A stretch of DNA of 63,548 nt from NCBI GenBank assembly GCA_035527715.1, contig DATKZY010000100.1:1-63548 (forward strand). Direction: 5' to 3'. Numbering within the stretch: position 1 is the stretch's first letter; every line of letters begins with the position of its first letter. The position numbers and the translations under genes are program-made. The notes under the pieces were generated by a model. That model had not been told where the DNA came from, made no database searches, and saw only the letters and a program-made list of their open reading frames with translations. The DNA is from DSUN01 sp035527715 (GTDB lineage: Bacteria > Planctomycetota > PUPC01 > DSUN01). Below, piece by piece: positions 7,165 through 16,589 of the stretch.

Positions 7165-7506
7165 ATGACAAACCGTTGGCGCTGCGGCAATTGCGGCTAC
7201 CGGCTCGACGCGGACCTTCCACCCGAGCGGTGCCCTGGCTGCAAGGAGGCGTGCGACTTCATTGACGACAATCGCTACGTGCCCGTCGAGGAGGGCGGGC
7301 CGGAAGGCGCCGAGTCCGTCGCGGCGGGGCCACTGCCCCGCGTGGTGCCCGAGGCCTGCACGGGCTGCCGCAAGTGCCTCAGTGTGTGCCCCGCCAAGGC
7401 CATCGAGATGAAGGGCGACGTGGCCTGGATTGACCCGGCCCGCTGCGACAGCGACGGGATTTGCATCGCGGCGTGCCCCGAGGGCGCGATCGTGGTTCCC
7501 GAGTAG
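7165..7506 (+). CDS. Rubredoxin-like zinc ribbon fused to 2[4Fe-4S] ferredoxin
   Basis: A 113-residue electron-transfer protein. An N-terminal ribbon has Cys7/Cys10 and Cys23/Cys26. A bacterial-type ferredoxin domain follows. Its first cluster motif is complete (Cys65, Cys68, Cys71, Cys75-Pro). The second reads Cys94, Asp97, Cys100, Cys104-Pro, with Asp where the second cysteine is expected. In known ferredoxins an Asp there gives a labile or unusual [4Fe-4S] cluster, or a [3Fe-4S] one. A likely role is soluble electron carrier, perhaps for rubrerythrin or the many radical SAM enzymes nearby; this is inference. The start is an ATG with GGAG about 10 bases upstream. It is second in a two-gene unit after the GGDEF-like gene, followed by a hairpin terminator. 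Confidence 0.85.
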   Translation: MTNRWRCGNCGYRLDADLPPERCPGCKEACDFIDDNRYVPVEEGGPEGAESVAAGPLPRVVPEACTGCRKCLSVCPAKAIEMKGDVAWIDPARCDSDGICIAACPEGAIVVPE

Positions 7507-7545
7507 GCGACCCCCGCCGGGCCGCCAGCGTCGGCCGCACATGCG

Positions 7546-7579
7546 AGCGGGCGAGCACTCTCGTGCTCGCCCGCTTTGT
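7546..7579 (+). terminator. Hairpin terminator after ferredoxin gene
   Basis: A perfect 13-bp GC-rich stem (7546-7558 with 7563-7575) around a TCTC loop is followed by a weak T-containing tail (TTGTGATT). It lies 40 nt after the ferredoxin stop and between convergent genes. Confidence 0.65.
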
Positions 7580-7608
7580 GATTCCCACACGGCCGGGCCG
7601 ATCCCCGG

Positions 7609-8319
7609 CTACTCGTACTGCTCGAACTCCTCCTGCCCGTGCCACCGGATGCAGCCGGGAGCGGGCACCCTCTCGCCCTTCACGTCCACCTTGTGGAACG
7701 GGGGCGGGATGCGGAGGCCGCGGAGGTTGAAGAAGCTCAGGAAGAAGTCCACCGCCTCGGCGGGGTTGATCTCGGCCTCGATGCCGGGCAGGAACGGCAG
7801 GGCGAAGCTGGCGCCGATCGTGTGCCAGGGGCGGTTGGCGTCGTAGAACTCGCGATACGTCGGCGCCGCCCGAATATCGTCCACCCGCCCGAAGAAGCGG
7901 TTGGTCTTCTGCGCGTCCTCCGTGATGCCCGCGGGGGAGGTCTTGCGGCCGATCCAGGCCCAGTAGAACACGGAGATGCCGACCTCGGTGCGGCCTTCGC
8001 CGTAGATGCCGGCGCTCGGCCCCTGGAAGCCGACCTTCGTGCCCGAGAAGCGGCCGAAGCCGATCTGGGCGAGACGCGTCGCGCGCACGTTCACCAGCAC
8101 CGACAAGTCATCGCTCAGCGAAAGCTTGATGTTGAAGATATCGAGGAAGTCATTCCCCCGGGCGATGAGGTACCTGCTGATGGGGTCCCTCCGGACGGGC
8201 GGCGGCGCGACCTCTTCCTCGGCCGGCGGGGCGCCGGGCACGGCTTGGCCCGCGAAGGCCATCAGGCACGGGGCAGAGAACATTCCCGCCATCAAGAGGA
8301 CCACGAGCCTTCTGCGCAT
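7609..8319 (-). CDS. Exported protein of unknown function
   Basis: A 236-residue protein with a clear signal peptide (MRRRLVVLLMAGMFSAPCLMAFAG), then a proline-rich linker (30-45) and a glycine- and aromatic-rich body with short alternating strands (SVLVNVRATRLAQIGFGRFSG, TEVGISVFYWAW). This suggests a beta-rich periplasmic or outer-membrane protein. I do not recognise the family with confidence. The start is the ATG at 8317-8319; an in-frame ATG 33 bases upstream would put polar residues before the signal sequence. It has its own promoter (8377-8404) and is convergent with the ferredoxin gene, so it looks monocistronic. Confidence 0.7.
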   Translation of the reverse strand: MRRRLVVLLMAGMFSAPCLMAFAGQAVPGAPPAEEEVAPPPVRRDPISRYLIARGNDFLDIFNIKLSLSDDLSVLVNVRATRLAQIGFGRFSGTKVGFQGPSAGIYGEGRTEVGISVFYWAWIGRKTSPAGITEDAQKTNRFFGRVDDIRAAPTYREFYDANRPWHTIGASFALPFLPGIEAEINPAEAVDFFLSFFNLRGLRIPPPFHKVDVKGERVPAPGCIRWHGQEEFEQYE

Positions 8320-8376
8320 TGCACGTCCCCCAAACGGGTTGCGAAGCAGCATTCCCTCAATCCGCCCACTGCCGCA

Positions 8377-8404
8377 ATTATAGCGACGCCCTGCCGGCTG
8401 TCAA
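8377..8404 (-). promoter_or_regulatory. Promoter of the exported protein gene
   Basis: On the minus strand TTGACA (8399-8404), a 16-bp spacer and TATAAT (8377-8382) form a consensus promoter, about 55 nt upstream of the start at 8319. Confidence 0.65.
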
Positions 8405-8422
8405 GCCGGGGGCGAGGAAAAT

Positions 8423-8779
8423 CTAGAACGCGTCGCGGAAGAGCTCGATACGCCACTCGCCGCCCTCGGTGGCACGGGTGAGGGCCACGACGTCGAAGCG
8501 ACACGCGCTGTCGGTGAGGCGGCGGCGCTCGAGGAAGACCTGGGCGATGCGGCGGAGCTTCGCCTGCTTGCGGCGGTCCACCGCGACCTCGGGCGGGCCG
8601 AAATCGTCCGAGGCCCGACTCTTGACCTCGACGAACACGACCATCCCGTCGTCCACCGCCACAATGTCAATCTCGCCGAGGCGCGTGGCGAAGTTCCGCT
8701 GGGCGATCTGGTAGCCCTGCCGCCGCAGGAAGTCGGCAGCCGCGTCCTCAGCGGCGCGAGCGTCGGCTTGCAGCTTCAT
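8423..8779 (-). CDS. yraN: YraN/UPF0102 family endonuclease-like protein
   Basis: A 118-residue protein of the YraN (UPF0102) family, which has a restriction-endonuclease-like fold. Visible family features are AAADFLRRQGYQI near the N-terminus, then LGEIDIVAVDDGMVVFVEVKSR, carrying the PD-(D/E)xK-type Glu, Asp and ExK residues, and the final strand with FDVVAL. The biological role is not settled; the family sits next to ribosomal or rnhB genes in many bacteria. Its ATG overlaps the rplS stop by 4 nt (ATGA), so it is translationally coupled at the end of the rpsP-trmD-rplS cluster. Confidence 0.9.
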   Translation of the reverse strand: MKLQADARAAEDAAADFLRRQGYQIAQRNFATRLGEIDIVAVDDGMVVFVEVKSRASDDFGPPEVAVDRRKQAKLRRIAQVFLERRRLTDSACRFDVVALTRATEGGEWRIELFRDAF

Positions 8780-9138
8780 TCGCTCTTCACCGGCTGCTTC
8801 TCGCGCAGGCGGGTCTTCTTGCCCACCCGCTGGCGCAGGTAGTGGAGCTTGGCCCGGCGGACCCGTCGTGGGCGCTTGGCGACCTCCACCTTGATGAGCT
8901 TGGGCGACTGGAGGGGGAAGGTGCGCTCGACGCCCTCGCCCTGGACGATGCGGCGCACGGTGAACATTTCGCGGGTGCCGGCGCCGCGGCGCCCGATCAC
9001 GGTGCCGTTGAAGACCTGTGTGCGCTCCTTCTCGCCCTCGACCACTCGAACGTGGACGTTCACGGTGTCGCCCACCTGGAAGTCGGGGGTATCCTCGCGC
9101 ATCTGCCGGCGCTCGACGTCGGAGACGGTCCTGTTCAT
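8776..9138 (-). CDS. rplS: 50S ribosomal protein L19
   Basis: A 120-residue L19, the usual family length. It is recognised by DFQVGDTVNVHVRVVEGEKER, then QVFNGTVIGRRGAGTREMFTVRRI and a basic C-terminus. L19 lies at the interface of the 30S and 50S subunits. The ATG at 9136-9138 was chosen because AAAGGA lies 8 bases upstream; another ATG nine bases earlier is less well placed. It follows trmD by 25 nt, as in most bacteria, and overlaps yraN by 4 nt. Confidence 0.97.
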   Translation of the reverse strand: MNRTVSDVERRQMREDTPDFQVGDTVNVHVRVVEGEKERTQVFNGTVIGRRGAGTREMFTVRRIVQGEGVERTFPLQSPKLIKVEVAKRPRRVRRAKLHYLRQRVGKKTRLREKQPVKSE

Positions 9139-9163
9139 TGCACGCATCCTTTCTGCCTCGCGG

Positions 9164-9865
9164 CTAGTCGTGTGCTGGCCCGGCGCTGGCGGCCGCCAGG
9201 TCGGGCCGGCGAGCCAGGGTCCGCTCGCGGGCGCGCTCGGCGCGCCAGCGGCGGATGGCCTCGTGGTTTCCCGACAACAAGACGTCGGGGACGGCCCGGC
9301 CCCGGAACACGGGGGGCCGGGTGTATTGCGGGTAGTCGAGCGCGCCGTCCTCAAACGACTCGAGGGCGGCCGACTCGGGATCGCCCAGGGCGCCTGGGAG
9401 AAGGCGCACCACGGAGTCGAGGACGGCCATGGCGGCGACCTCGCCCCCGGCGAGGATGTAGTCGCCCACGGACAGCTCGTCGGCCCCGAGGTCCTCGTGG
9501 ATTCGCTCGTCGAAGCCCTCGTAGCGCCCGCAGACGAGCATCAGGCGCGCCTCGCGGGCCAACTCGCGAGCGAGGGACTGGCCGTAGGTGCGGCCCTGCG
9601 GGGAGAGGAGAATCTTGCGGGCGGGCGGCCGGGCGGCGGCATCGGCCGCCTCGGCGGCGGCGAACACGGGGCCTGGCATCATCACCATGCCCGGGCCGCC
9701 ACCGTAGGGACGGTCGTCCACCTTCCGGTGCTTGTCGTCCGTGTGGTCCCGAATGTCCCACAGGTGGACTTCGACGATGCCTCTCTCGCGCGCGAGGCGC
9801 AGGATGCTCTCGTCGAGGAACCCCCGGAAGATCCCCGGGAACAGGGTCAGGACATCGATCCGCAT
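9164..9865 (-). CDS. trmD: tRNA (guanine-N1-)-methyltransferase TrmD
   Basis: A 233-residue TrmD, which uses S-adenosylmethionine to methylate G37 of tRNAs reading codons that begin with C, preventing frameshifts. The SPOUT trefoil-knot region is clear: LLSPQGRTYGQ, LVCGRYEGFDERI and ELSVGDYILAGGE. The N-terminal MRIDVLTLFPGIF and the central KVDDRPYGGGPGMVM motif are family hallmarks. The ATG at 9863-9865 is used; a GTG two codons earlier is possible. In most genomes rimM lies between rpsP and trmD; here the 114-nt gap has no room for it. Confidence 0.97.
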   Translation of the reverse strand: MRIDVLTLFPGIFRGFLDESILRLARERGIVEVHLWDIRDHTDDKHRKVDDRPYGGGPGMVMMPGPVFAAAEAADAAARPPARKILLSPQGRTYGQSLARELAREARLMLVCGRYEGFDERIHEDLGADELSVGDYILAGGEVAAMAVLDSVVRLLPGALGDPESAALESFEDGALDYPQYTRPPVFRGRAVPDVLLSGNHEAIRRWRAERARERTLARRPDLAAASAGPAHD

Positions 9866-9979
9866 GGCCACACCTGTCGTCGCGCGCGGACACCACGAGC
9901 TTCGAGCGGCGAGGCAGAGGGACCGAGAAGGGGCCGCTTTCCCATCGGGCTCGTCGCAGGTGGCGCGCCGCTCGCGTCT

Positions 9980-10237
9980 CTAGTGCTTGGCGTAGATGCC
10001 GTTCTTCTTGAGGATCACCGCCACGGCGCGGGTGGGCTGGGCGCCCTTGTCGAGCCAGGCGACGATGCGCTCGCGGTTGAGGGTCACCTTCTTGCTGTTG
10101 TCGCGCTCGAAGGGGTCGTAGCAGCCCAGCCCCTCGTCCAGGCTCCTGCCGTCGCGCGGCGCGTGGGCGTCGAACGCGGCGATGCGGTAGTGGGGCCGGT
10201 TCTTGCGTCCCATTCGTTTGAGTCGAAGTCTCACCAC
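9980..10237 (-). CDS. rpsP: 30S ribosomal protein S16
   Basis: An 85-residue S16 with the typical start VRLRLKRMGRKNRPHYRIA, then DPFERDN and the GAQPT motif near the C-terminus. S16 stabilises the 5' domain of 16S rRNA. Translation starts at GTG, preceded by AGGAGG. It lies 29 nt after ffh on the same strand, an arrangement (ffh-rpsP-rimM-trmD-rplS) common in bacteria. Confidence 0.97.
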   Translation of the reverse strand: MVRLRLKRMGRKNRPHYRIAAFDAHAPRDGRSLDEGLGCYDPFERDNSKKVTLNRERIVAWLDKGAQPTRAVAVILKKNGIYAKH

Positions 10238-10266
10238 AGTCTGCTGGCCTCCTAGTGGGAAGGGCT

Positions 10267-11572
10267 TCAGGTGCCGATGCCGAAGAGGGCCTTGCCCCTT
10301 CGACGCATCTGTTTCATCATCTTCTGCATCTGGCGGAACTGCTTGAGCAGGCCGTTGACGTCGTGGGGCTCGGTGCCGGAGCCGGCCGCGATGCGCCGGC
10401 GGCGGCTGTGGTCTATCACGTCCGGGTGCGACCGCTCCTCGGGCGTCATCGAGTAGATGATCGCCTGGATCTGGTCGAAGTCCTTCTCGTCCACCTCCTC
10501 CATGCCGCCCAGCTTGTCGCCGAAGGGGAGCATCTTGAGGAGGTTCTTGATGGGGCCCATCTTGCGCACCTGCTCGAGCTGGCGGACGAAGTCCTCGAGG
10601 GTGAAGCTGGCGTCGCGCAGCTTCTTCTGGAAGCTGAGCGCCTGATCGCGGTCAATGTTCTCCTGGGCCTTCTCGACGAGGGTCCGCACGTCGCCCATGC
10701 CCAGGATGCGGTCGGCCATGCGCTCGGGGTGGAACTCCTCGAGGGCCTCGAGCTTCTCGCCGACGCCGACGAACTTGATGGGCTTGCCCGTGACGGCCTT
10801 GATGCTGAGGGCCGCGCCGCCCCGGGCGTCGCCGTCCAGCATCGTCAGGATGATGCCGTCCAGCTCGAGCTGGCGGTTGAACTCGGTGGCGCTGTTCACG
10901 GCGTCCTGGCCCGTCTGGGCGTTGCACACCAGCAGAATCTGGTCGGGCTCGACCCGCTCGGCGATCTCGCGCACTTCGGCCATCATCGCGTGGTCAATGT
11001 GCAGGCGCCCGGCGGTGTCGAGGATGATGGCGTTCAGGCCGTTCTCCTCGGCGTAGCGGAGGCTCTTCTTGCACACGCGGGGCGCCGAGGCCTGGCGGTC
11101 GGCGAAGACGGGGATGCCCGCCTGGGCGCCGACCTGCTCGAGCTGGTCCACAGCGGCGGGGCGCTGGAGGTCGGCGGCGACCAGGAGGGGCTGGCGGCCC
11201 TTCCTCCGCAGGTACATGCCCAGCTTGCCCGCCGTGGTGGTCTTGCCGTGGCCCTGGAGGCCGCAGAGCATGATCACGGTCGGCCGCTTGTCGTTCGTGG
11301 GGATCGTGGGGTCCACCGGCCCCATGAGCTTGATGAGCTCGTCGTAGACGATCTTGACCACTTGCTGGCCGGGGGTGACGGAGCGGATGACCTCCTGGCC
11401 CACGGCGCGCTGCTGCACGCGCTCGATGAAGTCGCGCGCGACCTTGTAATTGACGTCGGCCTCGAGGAGCGCCGTGCGCACCTCGCGGAGTCCTTCCGCG
11501 ATGTTCTTCTCGCTGAGTTGGCCGCGGGAGGTGAAGGCCTTCAGCGCCGCGCGGAGCCGTTCGGACAGTGCC

Positions 11573-11580
<8 letters not shown>
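10267..11580 (-). CDS. ffh: Signal recognition particle protein Ffh (SRP54)
   Basis: A 437-residue SRP GTPase that binds signal sequences of nascent membrane and secreted proteins and delivers ribosomes to FtsY. It has an N-terminal helical bundle (1-90), the GTPase G domain with GLQGHGKTTTAGKL (G1), DTAGRLHID (G3) and a later GVGEKLEAL segment. A methionine-rich M domain ends in QMQKMMKQMRRRG. G1 has His where Ser or Gln is usual (GLQGHGKT), a mild deviation. Length is slightly shorter than E. coli Ffh. It overlaps the end of murA by 8 nt, consistent with one transcript. Confidence 0.97.
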
Positions 11581-12889
<1,309 letters not shown>

Positions 12890-13037
12890 CGCTATCCGTC
12901 CTCTCTCGCGGAGGCCTGGGAGCCCTGCACGACTGCTGGGGCGGGACGCGTCGGGTGCACAGGGGCACGACTCGTCCCGTCCGAGCGGTCGCGGCGGGCA
13001 CGGGGCACGGGGGGACGGCTCCCGCTCGCTCCGCGAA

Positions 13038-13928
13038 TCACACCTTCGTCTGCATCGAGGCGATGCGGGGAATGCCCTGGTAATCGGGCGTCACCCGCGT
13101 CGTCCCGTAGGCTTCGCTCTCCTTCGCCAGCTTCAGCACGGCCTCGGCCTGGCCCGCCCCGATCTCGAGGACGAGCCAGCCGCCGGCTCCGAGCCACGCG
13201 GGCGCGCCCGCGATGAGCACCCGCAAGCTCCGCAAGCCATCGGGGCCGCCGTCGAGGGCCACCCGCGGCTCGTGGTCCCGCACCTCGGGCATCGCTTGCT
13301 CGAGGTCGGGCGTCGCCACGTAGGGCGGGTTGCTCAACAGGACATCGAAGCGCGTGCCCGGCTCCAGGGCGGCGAACCACTCGCCCTGGCGGAACTCGAT
13401 CCGCTCGGCCAGCCCGTGGCGCCCGGCGTTCGCCCTGGCCACGGCCAGGGCCTCCCCCGAAACGTCGGTCGCCACGACGCGGGCGAGCGGCCGGCGCGCG
13501 GCCACGGCGATGGCGATGGCCCCGCTGCCGGTGCCCAGATCAGCCACCCTGGCCTCGTGGTCCTTCGCCAGGAGCTCGAGTGCCCGCTCGACGAGCAGCT
13601 CGGTTTCCGGCCGCGGGATGAGCACGCTCGGCGTGACCGCGAGCGGGAGGGAGAAGAACTCGCTCTCGCCCATGAGGTACCTGGCGGGCACGCGTCGCAG
13701 CCCCCGCGCCCGCACCCACTCGCGGAAGCGCTCGAGCGCCTCGCCGCGCGGCACGTGGTCGTAGTGGGCGTAGAGGTCAATCCGCTTCCAGCCCAGGGCG
13801 TGGGCCAGGAGCAGCTCGCCGTCCAGCCGCCCGCCCTCGATGCCCTTGCTTTCAAAGAACCGCGTCGTCCACTGGAGCAGCGCCTGAATCGTCCATGTCC
13901 CGCCGTCGGGCGAGGGTCGTTCGCTCAT
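13038..13928 (-). CDS. prmC: Peptide chain release factor N5-glutamine methyltransferase PrmC
   Basis: A 296-residue methyltransferase that methylates the Gln of the GGQ motif in release factors. The N-terminal helical domain (1-85) binds the release factor. The Rossmann domain has VADLGTGSGAIAIA (SAM-binding motif I) and the catalytic NPPY within LLSNPPYVATPDLE. The RPETELLVE motif just before the Rossmann fold is typical. It lies directly downstream of prfA, its substrate gene, separated by a 140-nt repeat. The 148-nt gap to murA holds nothing I recognise. Confidence 0.96.
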   Translation of the reverse strand: MSERPSPDGGTWTIQALLQWTTRFFESKGIEGGRLDGELLLAHALGWKRIDLYAHYDHVPRGEALERFREWVRARGLRRVPARYLMGESEFFSLPLAVTPSVLIPRPETELLVERALELLAKDHEARVADLGTGSGAIAIAVAARRPLARVVATDVSGEALAVARANAGRHGLAERIEFRQGEWFAALEPGTRFDVLLSNPPYVATPDLEQAMPEVRDHEPRVALDGGPDGLRSLRVLIAGAPAWLGAGGWLVLEIGAGQAEAVLKLAKESEAYGTTRVTPDYQGIPRIASMQTKV

Positions 13929-13961
13929 TCAGGGCATCTGCCTCCGATGGCGTTCGCCGAG

Positions 13962-14053
13962 GACGCGTGACCCGTGACGCGTGAGAAGAGGGGCCACCTG
14001 TTCCCTCTTGCTCCTCCTCTTGTCACGCGTCACGCGTCACGCGTCACGCGTCC
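13962..14053. repeat. Inverted GTGACGC-type repeat between prfA and prmC
   Basis: GACGCGTGACCCGTGACGCG at the left and a run of CACGCGT units at the right are in inverted orientation around a pyrimidine-rich centre. AGAGG and CCTCT sit just inside the arms. It is homologous to the 495-572 repeat. The folded RNA could act as a transcript-processing or attenuation structure inside the operon. Confidence 0.7.
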
Positions 14054-14068
14054 TGGGTCTCGTTCATC

Positions 14069-15151
14069 CTACAACTCGCCGAGTCGTTCCCGCTTCTCGT
14101 GCTCGACGAGCGCGGCCAACACGTCGTCGAGGTCGCCCAGCATGATGGCATCGAGCTTGTAGAGGGTGAGGCCGATGCGGTGGTCGCTGAGGCGATTCTC
14201 GGGGAAGTTGTAGGTGCGAATGCGCTCGCTGCGGTCGCCCGTGCCCACCTGGGAGCGGCGCAGGTCGCCGCGCGTCCTGGCCTCTTCCTCGCGCTTGCGC
14301 TCGTACAGGATCGAGCGGAGCACGCGCAGGGCCTTCGAGCGGTTCTTGTGCTGCGAGCGGTCGTCCTGCATCGAGATCACGACGCCCGAAGGCCTGTGCG
14401 TCAGCCGCACCGCCGAGCTCACCTTGTTGACGTTCTGGCCGCCCGGCCCCGAGGCGCGGAAGGTGTCCCACTCGAGGTCGTCGGGCTTGATCTCGACCTC
14501 TTCCTCCTCGGCGGCGGGCAGCACGGCCACGGTGACGGTGGACGTGTGGCGGCGGCCGCTGGCCTCGGTGACGGGCACCCGCTGCACGCGGTGCACGCCG
14601 CTCTCGTGGCGCAGGTGCTTGTAGACGTCCTGGCCCTCGACGGAGAAGAAGACCTCCTTGAGGCCGCCGAGGTCGGTCGCGTGCGCGTGCATCAGCTCGG
14701 TCTTCCAGCCCTTCCTCTCGGCGAATTTCTGGTACATGCGAAACAGGTCGGCGACGAACAGGGCCGCCTCCCCGCCGCCGGTGCCGGCGCGAATCTCCAC
14801 GATCACATCGCGCGCCGTGTCCTGGTCGTCGGTCGCGAAGACCTCCTTGAGCGCCGCCTCCGCCGTGGCGATCTCCGCGTCGAGGCTGCGCAGCTCCTCC
14901 TGGGCGAGCTGGCGGAACTCCGGGTCGTCCCCGTCGCCATCGAGCAGGGTTTGCGTCTCCGCCTGGCGGGCATGGAGCGCGCGCAAGGCGTTGTACTGGC
15001 GGACGAACTTCGCCAGCGAGCCCAGCTCCCTGCTCAGCGCGCGCGCCCGCCCGGGGCTCGACGCGACCTCAACCGACGACAGGAGCGTCTCCAGCTCCGC
15101 GTAGCGGGTGCTCATGTCGTCGAGCTTCTTGACCAGCGATTCGCTAAGCAT
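14069..15151 (-). CDS. prfA: Peptide chain release factor 1
   Basis: A 360-residue class I release factor that terminates translation at UAA and UAG. The anticodon-like tripeptide is PVT (VQRVPVTEASGRRHTS), which marks it as RF1 rather than RF2. The catalytic GGQ lies in GPGGQNVNKVSSAVRLTH, the site methylated by PrmC. The N-terminal helical domain and the basic C-terminal stretch RTRGDLRRSQVGTGDRSERI are standard. It follows rpmE by 67 nt and precedes prmC. Confidence 0.97.
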   Translation of the reverse strand: MLSESLVKKLDDMSTRYAELETLLSSVEVASSPGRARALSRELGSLAKFVRQYNALRALHARQAETQTLLDGDGDDPEFRQLAQEELRSLDAEIATAEAALKEVFATDDQDTARDVIVEIRAGTGGGEAALFVADLFRMYQKFAERKGWKTELMHAHATDLGGLKEVFFSVEGQDVYKHLRHESGVHRVQRVPVTEASGRRHTSTVTVAVLPAAEEEEVEIKPDDLEWDTFRASGPGGQNVNKVSSAVRLTHRPSGVVISMQDDRSQHKNRSKALRVLRSILYERKREEEARTRGDLRRSQVGTGDRSERIRTYNFPENRLSDHRIGLTLYKLDAIMLGDLDDVLAALVEHEKRERLGEL

Positions 15152-15218
15152 AGGGGACCGTTGGGGTAAAGGCCCAGGACAGCAGTGCCTTCACACGGTG
15201 GGCCGCCGAAGGCCGTGG

Positions 15219-15476
15219 TCATTGCGGCTGCGACGCATCCGTGCTCTCCGCCGCAGCCTCGGCCTCCTGGCCCTGCGTCTTCCAGCCGTAGCGGCGCTGG
15301 AACCGCTCGACCCGCCCAGCCGTGTCCACGAACTTCTGCTTCCCCGTGTAGAACGGATGGCAGTTCGAGCAGACCTCGACGTTGATCGTCGGCCGGGTCG
15401 AGCGGGTCTTGAACGCGTTTCCGCAGCCGCAGGTGACGGTGCACTCGGCATAGTCGGGATGGATGCCCTTCTTCAT
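15219..15476 (-). CDS. rpmE: 50S ribosomal protein L31 (zinc-binding form)
   Basis: An 85-residue L31. It starts MKKGIHPDY and has the zinc-type cysteines in TVTCGCGNAF and CSNCHPFYTG, so this is the C+ form used under zinc-replete conditions. The C-terminal 20 residues, rich in Ala, Glu and Ser, extend beyond the usual family length. The start is the ATG at 15474-15476, followed by classic L31 sequence and preceded by AAAGGCAGG. It is first in the rpmE-prfA-prmC cluster and has a good promoter at 15532-15559. Confidence 0.97.
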   Translation of the reverse strand: MKKGIHPDYAECTVTCGCGNAFKTRSTRPTINVEVCSNCHPFYTGKQKFVDTAGRVERFQRRYGWKTQGQEAEAAAESTDASQPQ

Positions 15477-15531
15477 GGGAGCTACCTGCCTTTCGCTTGG
15501 CCCAGAGTCACAGCGCTTCAAAAGATATTCT

Positions 15532-15559
15532 ATTATAGTCGCCAACGCGGTGAAAGCAA
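15532..15559 (-). promoter_or_regulatory. Promoter of the rpmE-prfA-prmC cluster
   Basis: On the minus strand TTGCTT (15554-15559), 16 bp, then TATAAT (15532-15537), about 55 nt upstream of rpmE. The rest of the 435-base gap 15477-15911 contains the hairpin at 15824-15863 and otherwise nothing recognisable. Confidence 0.65.
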
Positions 15560-15823
15560 GCGAAAACGACGACTCGACGACTGTCTCGGCGACGCGAGCC
15601 AGCCGACACGCCCGGCGCGGCCCCCCATCCCTCGGGCCCCGTCCCTCCCATCTCGGCCATCTCGACCAACTCCACCACCTCGCGCCCCCTCGGGGTGGTC
15701 AAGATGGGCACCGCAGGGGCCGGATCTAGCTTGGCCGCCCCTGTGTCACCACAACTGCATGGCACGCAACGCCTTATGCCTCAGTTGAAGGCGCCATGCC
15801 GCATCTCACAGACAGAGCGCCAA

Positions 15824-15863
15824 CACAGAGTGCCAACTCCGCGTGTGGAGTTGGCACTCTGTG
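15824..15863. repeat. Perfect 17-bp inverted repeat with 6-nt loop
   Basis: CACAGAGTGCCAACTCC (15824-15840) and its exact complement (15847-15863) flank the loop GCGTGT. It lies 48 nt beyond the nnrE stop, so it could end that transcript, but no T-run follows on either strand. A partial direct copy (CAGAGCGCCAAC) sits just to its left. Confidence 0.8.
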
Positions 15864-15911
15864 CGGCTCCAAGGGGGGCGCGGAAGGGCAGAGCCTGGGT
15901 GAGGGCAGCAC

Positions 15912-16586
15912 CTACTGGCCCAGGCAGGCGGGCATCCCGATGTCCACTACCACCAACCGCCCGACATACTGGGCGGCCCCTGGCCGTCGAAAGCCCACTT
16001 TCGGGCACGCCATCGTCGCCGTCACGTCCGCCCGCAGGGCCACGCCGAGCGCGACGCCTGTGTCCGCATCCAGCCCCGACGGCACGTCCACCGCCAGGGT
16101 CGCCAGCCCCGCCTCGTTCAGCAGCCGCAGCAACGTCGCCTGCGGCTCGCGCGGAGGCTGAGAGAGGCCGACGCCAAACACGGCGTCCACGACCAGCGCG
16201 CCGGGCACGAGCTGGGCTCGGAGCCGCTCGACCCCCTCCGCGTGGAGGACGTCGCTGATCGGCAGGCCCATGCGCTCGCAGATGGTGAGGTTGACGCCCG
16301 CCTCGCGCAGGCGGTCTGCCTTGCCCCGGTCGAAGCAGCAGAGGACGCGCACGTCGAGCCCGGCGTTGGCCAGATGCCGGGCGACGACGAAGCCATCGCC
16401 CCCGTTGTTCCCCGCGCCGCAGAACACCAGCACCGGCCCGCCCAGGCCCTTCTCGCGATAGAGCTTCGCGGCCTCCCCCGCGGCCCCGCGCCCCGCGTTC
16501 TCCATCAGCACGAGGGCCGGAATCCCGAGCTCCTCGATGGCCCTCCGATCAATTCCCCGCATCTCGTCTCGCGTCACCCACCGCAT
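15912..16586 (-). CDS. nnrE: NAD(P)H-hydrate epimerase (YjeF N-terminal domain)
   Basis: A 224-residue YjeF_N-type epimerase that interconverts R and S forms of hydrated NAD(P)H so that a dehydratase can repair them. It shows the N-terminal helix with IDRRAIEELGIPALVLMENAG, then CGAGNNGGDGFVVARHL, VVDAVFGVGLS and VDVPSGLDADTG. The dehydratase domain (NnrD) often fused at the C-terminus is absent, so that activity must be encoded elsewhere. It is separated by 3 nt from pyrE upstream and is the last gene of a three-gene unit with pyrE and the creatininase-family gene. Confidence 0.93.
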   Translation of the reverse strand: MRWVTRDEMRGIDRRAIEELGIPALVLMENAGRGAAGEAAKLYREKGLGGPVLVFCGAGNNGGDGFVVARHLANAGLDVRVLCCFDRGKADRLREAGVNLTICERMGLPISDVLHAEGVERLRAQLVPGALVVDAVFGVGLSQPPREPQATLLRLLNEAGLATLAVDVPSGLDADTGVALGVALRADVTATMACPKVGFRRPGAAQYVGRLVVVDIGMPACLGQ

Positions 16587-16589
16587 CCG

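Noticed and set aside
15545..15911. Small genes in the rpmE-nnrE gap
   Set aside because: Short frames on both strands lack start signals, motifs or codon pattern; only a promoter and a hairpin are supported.
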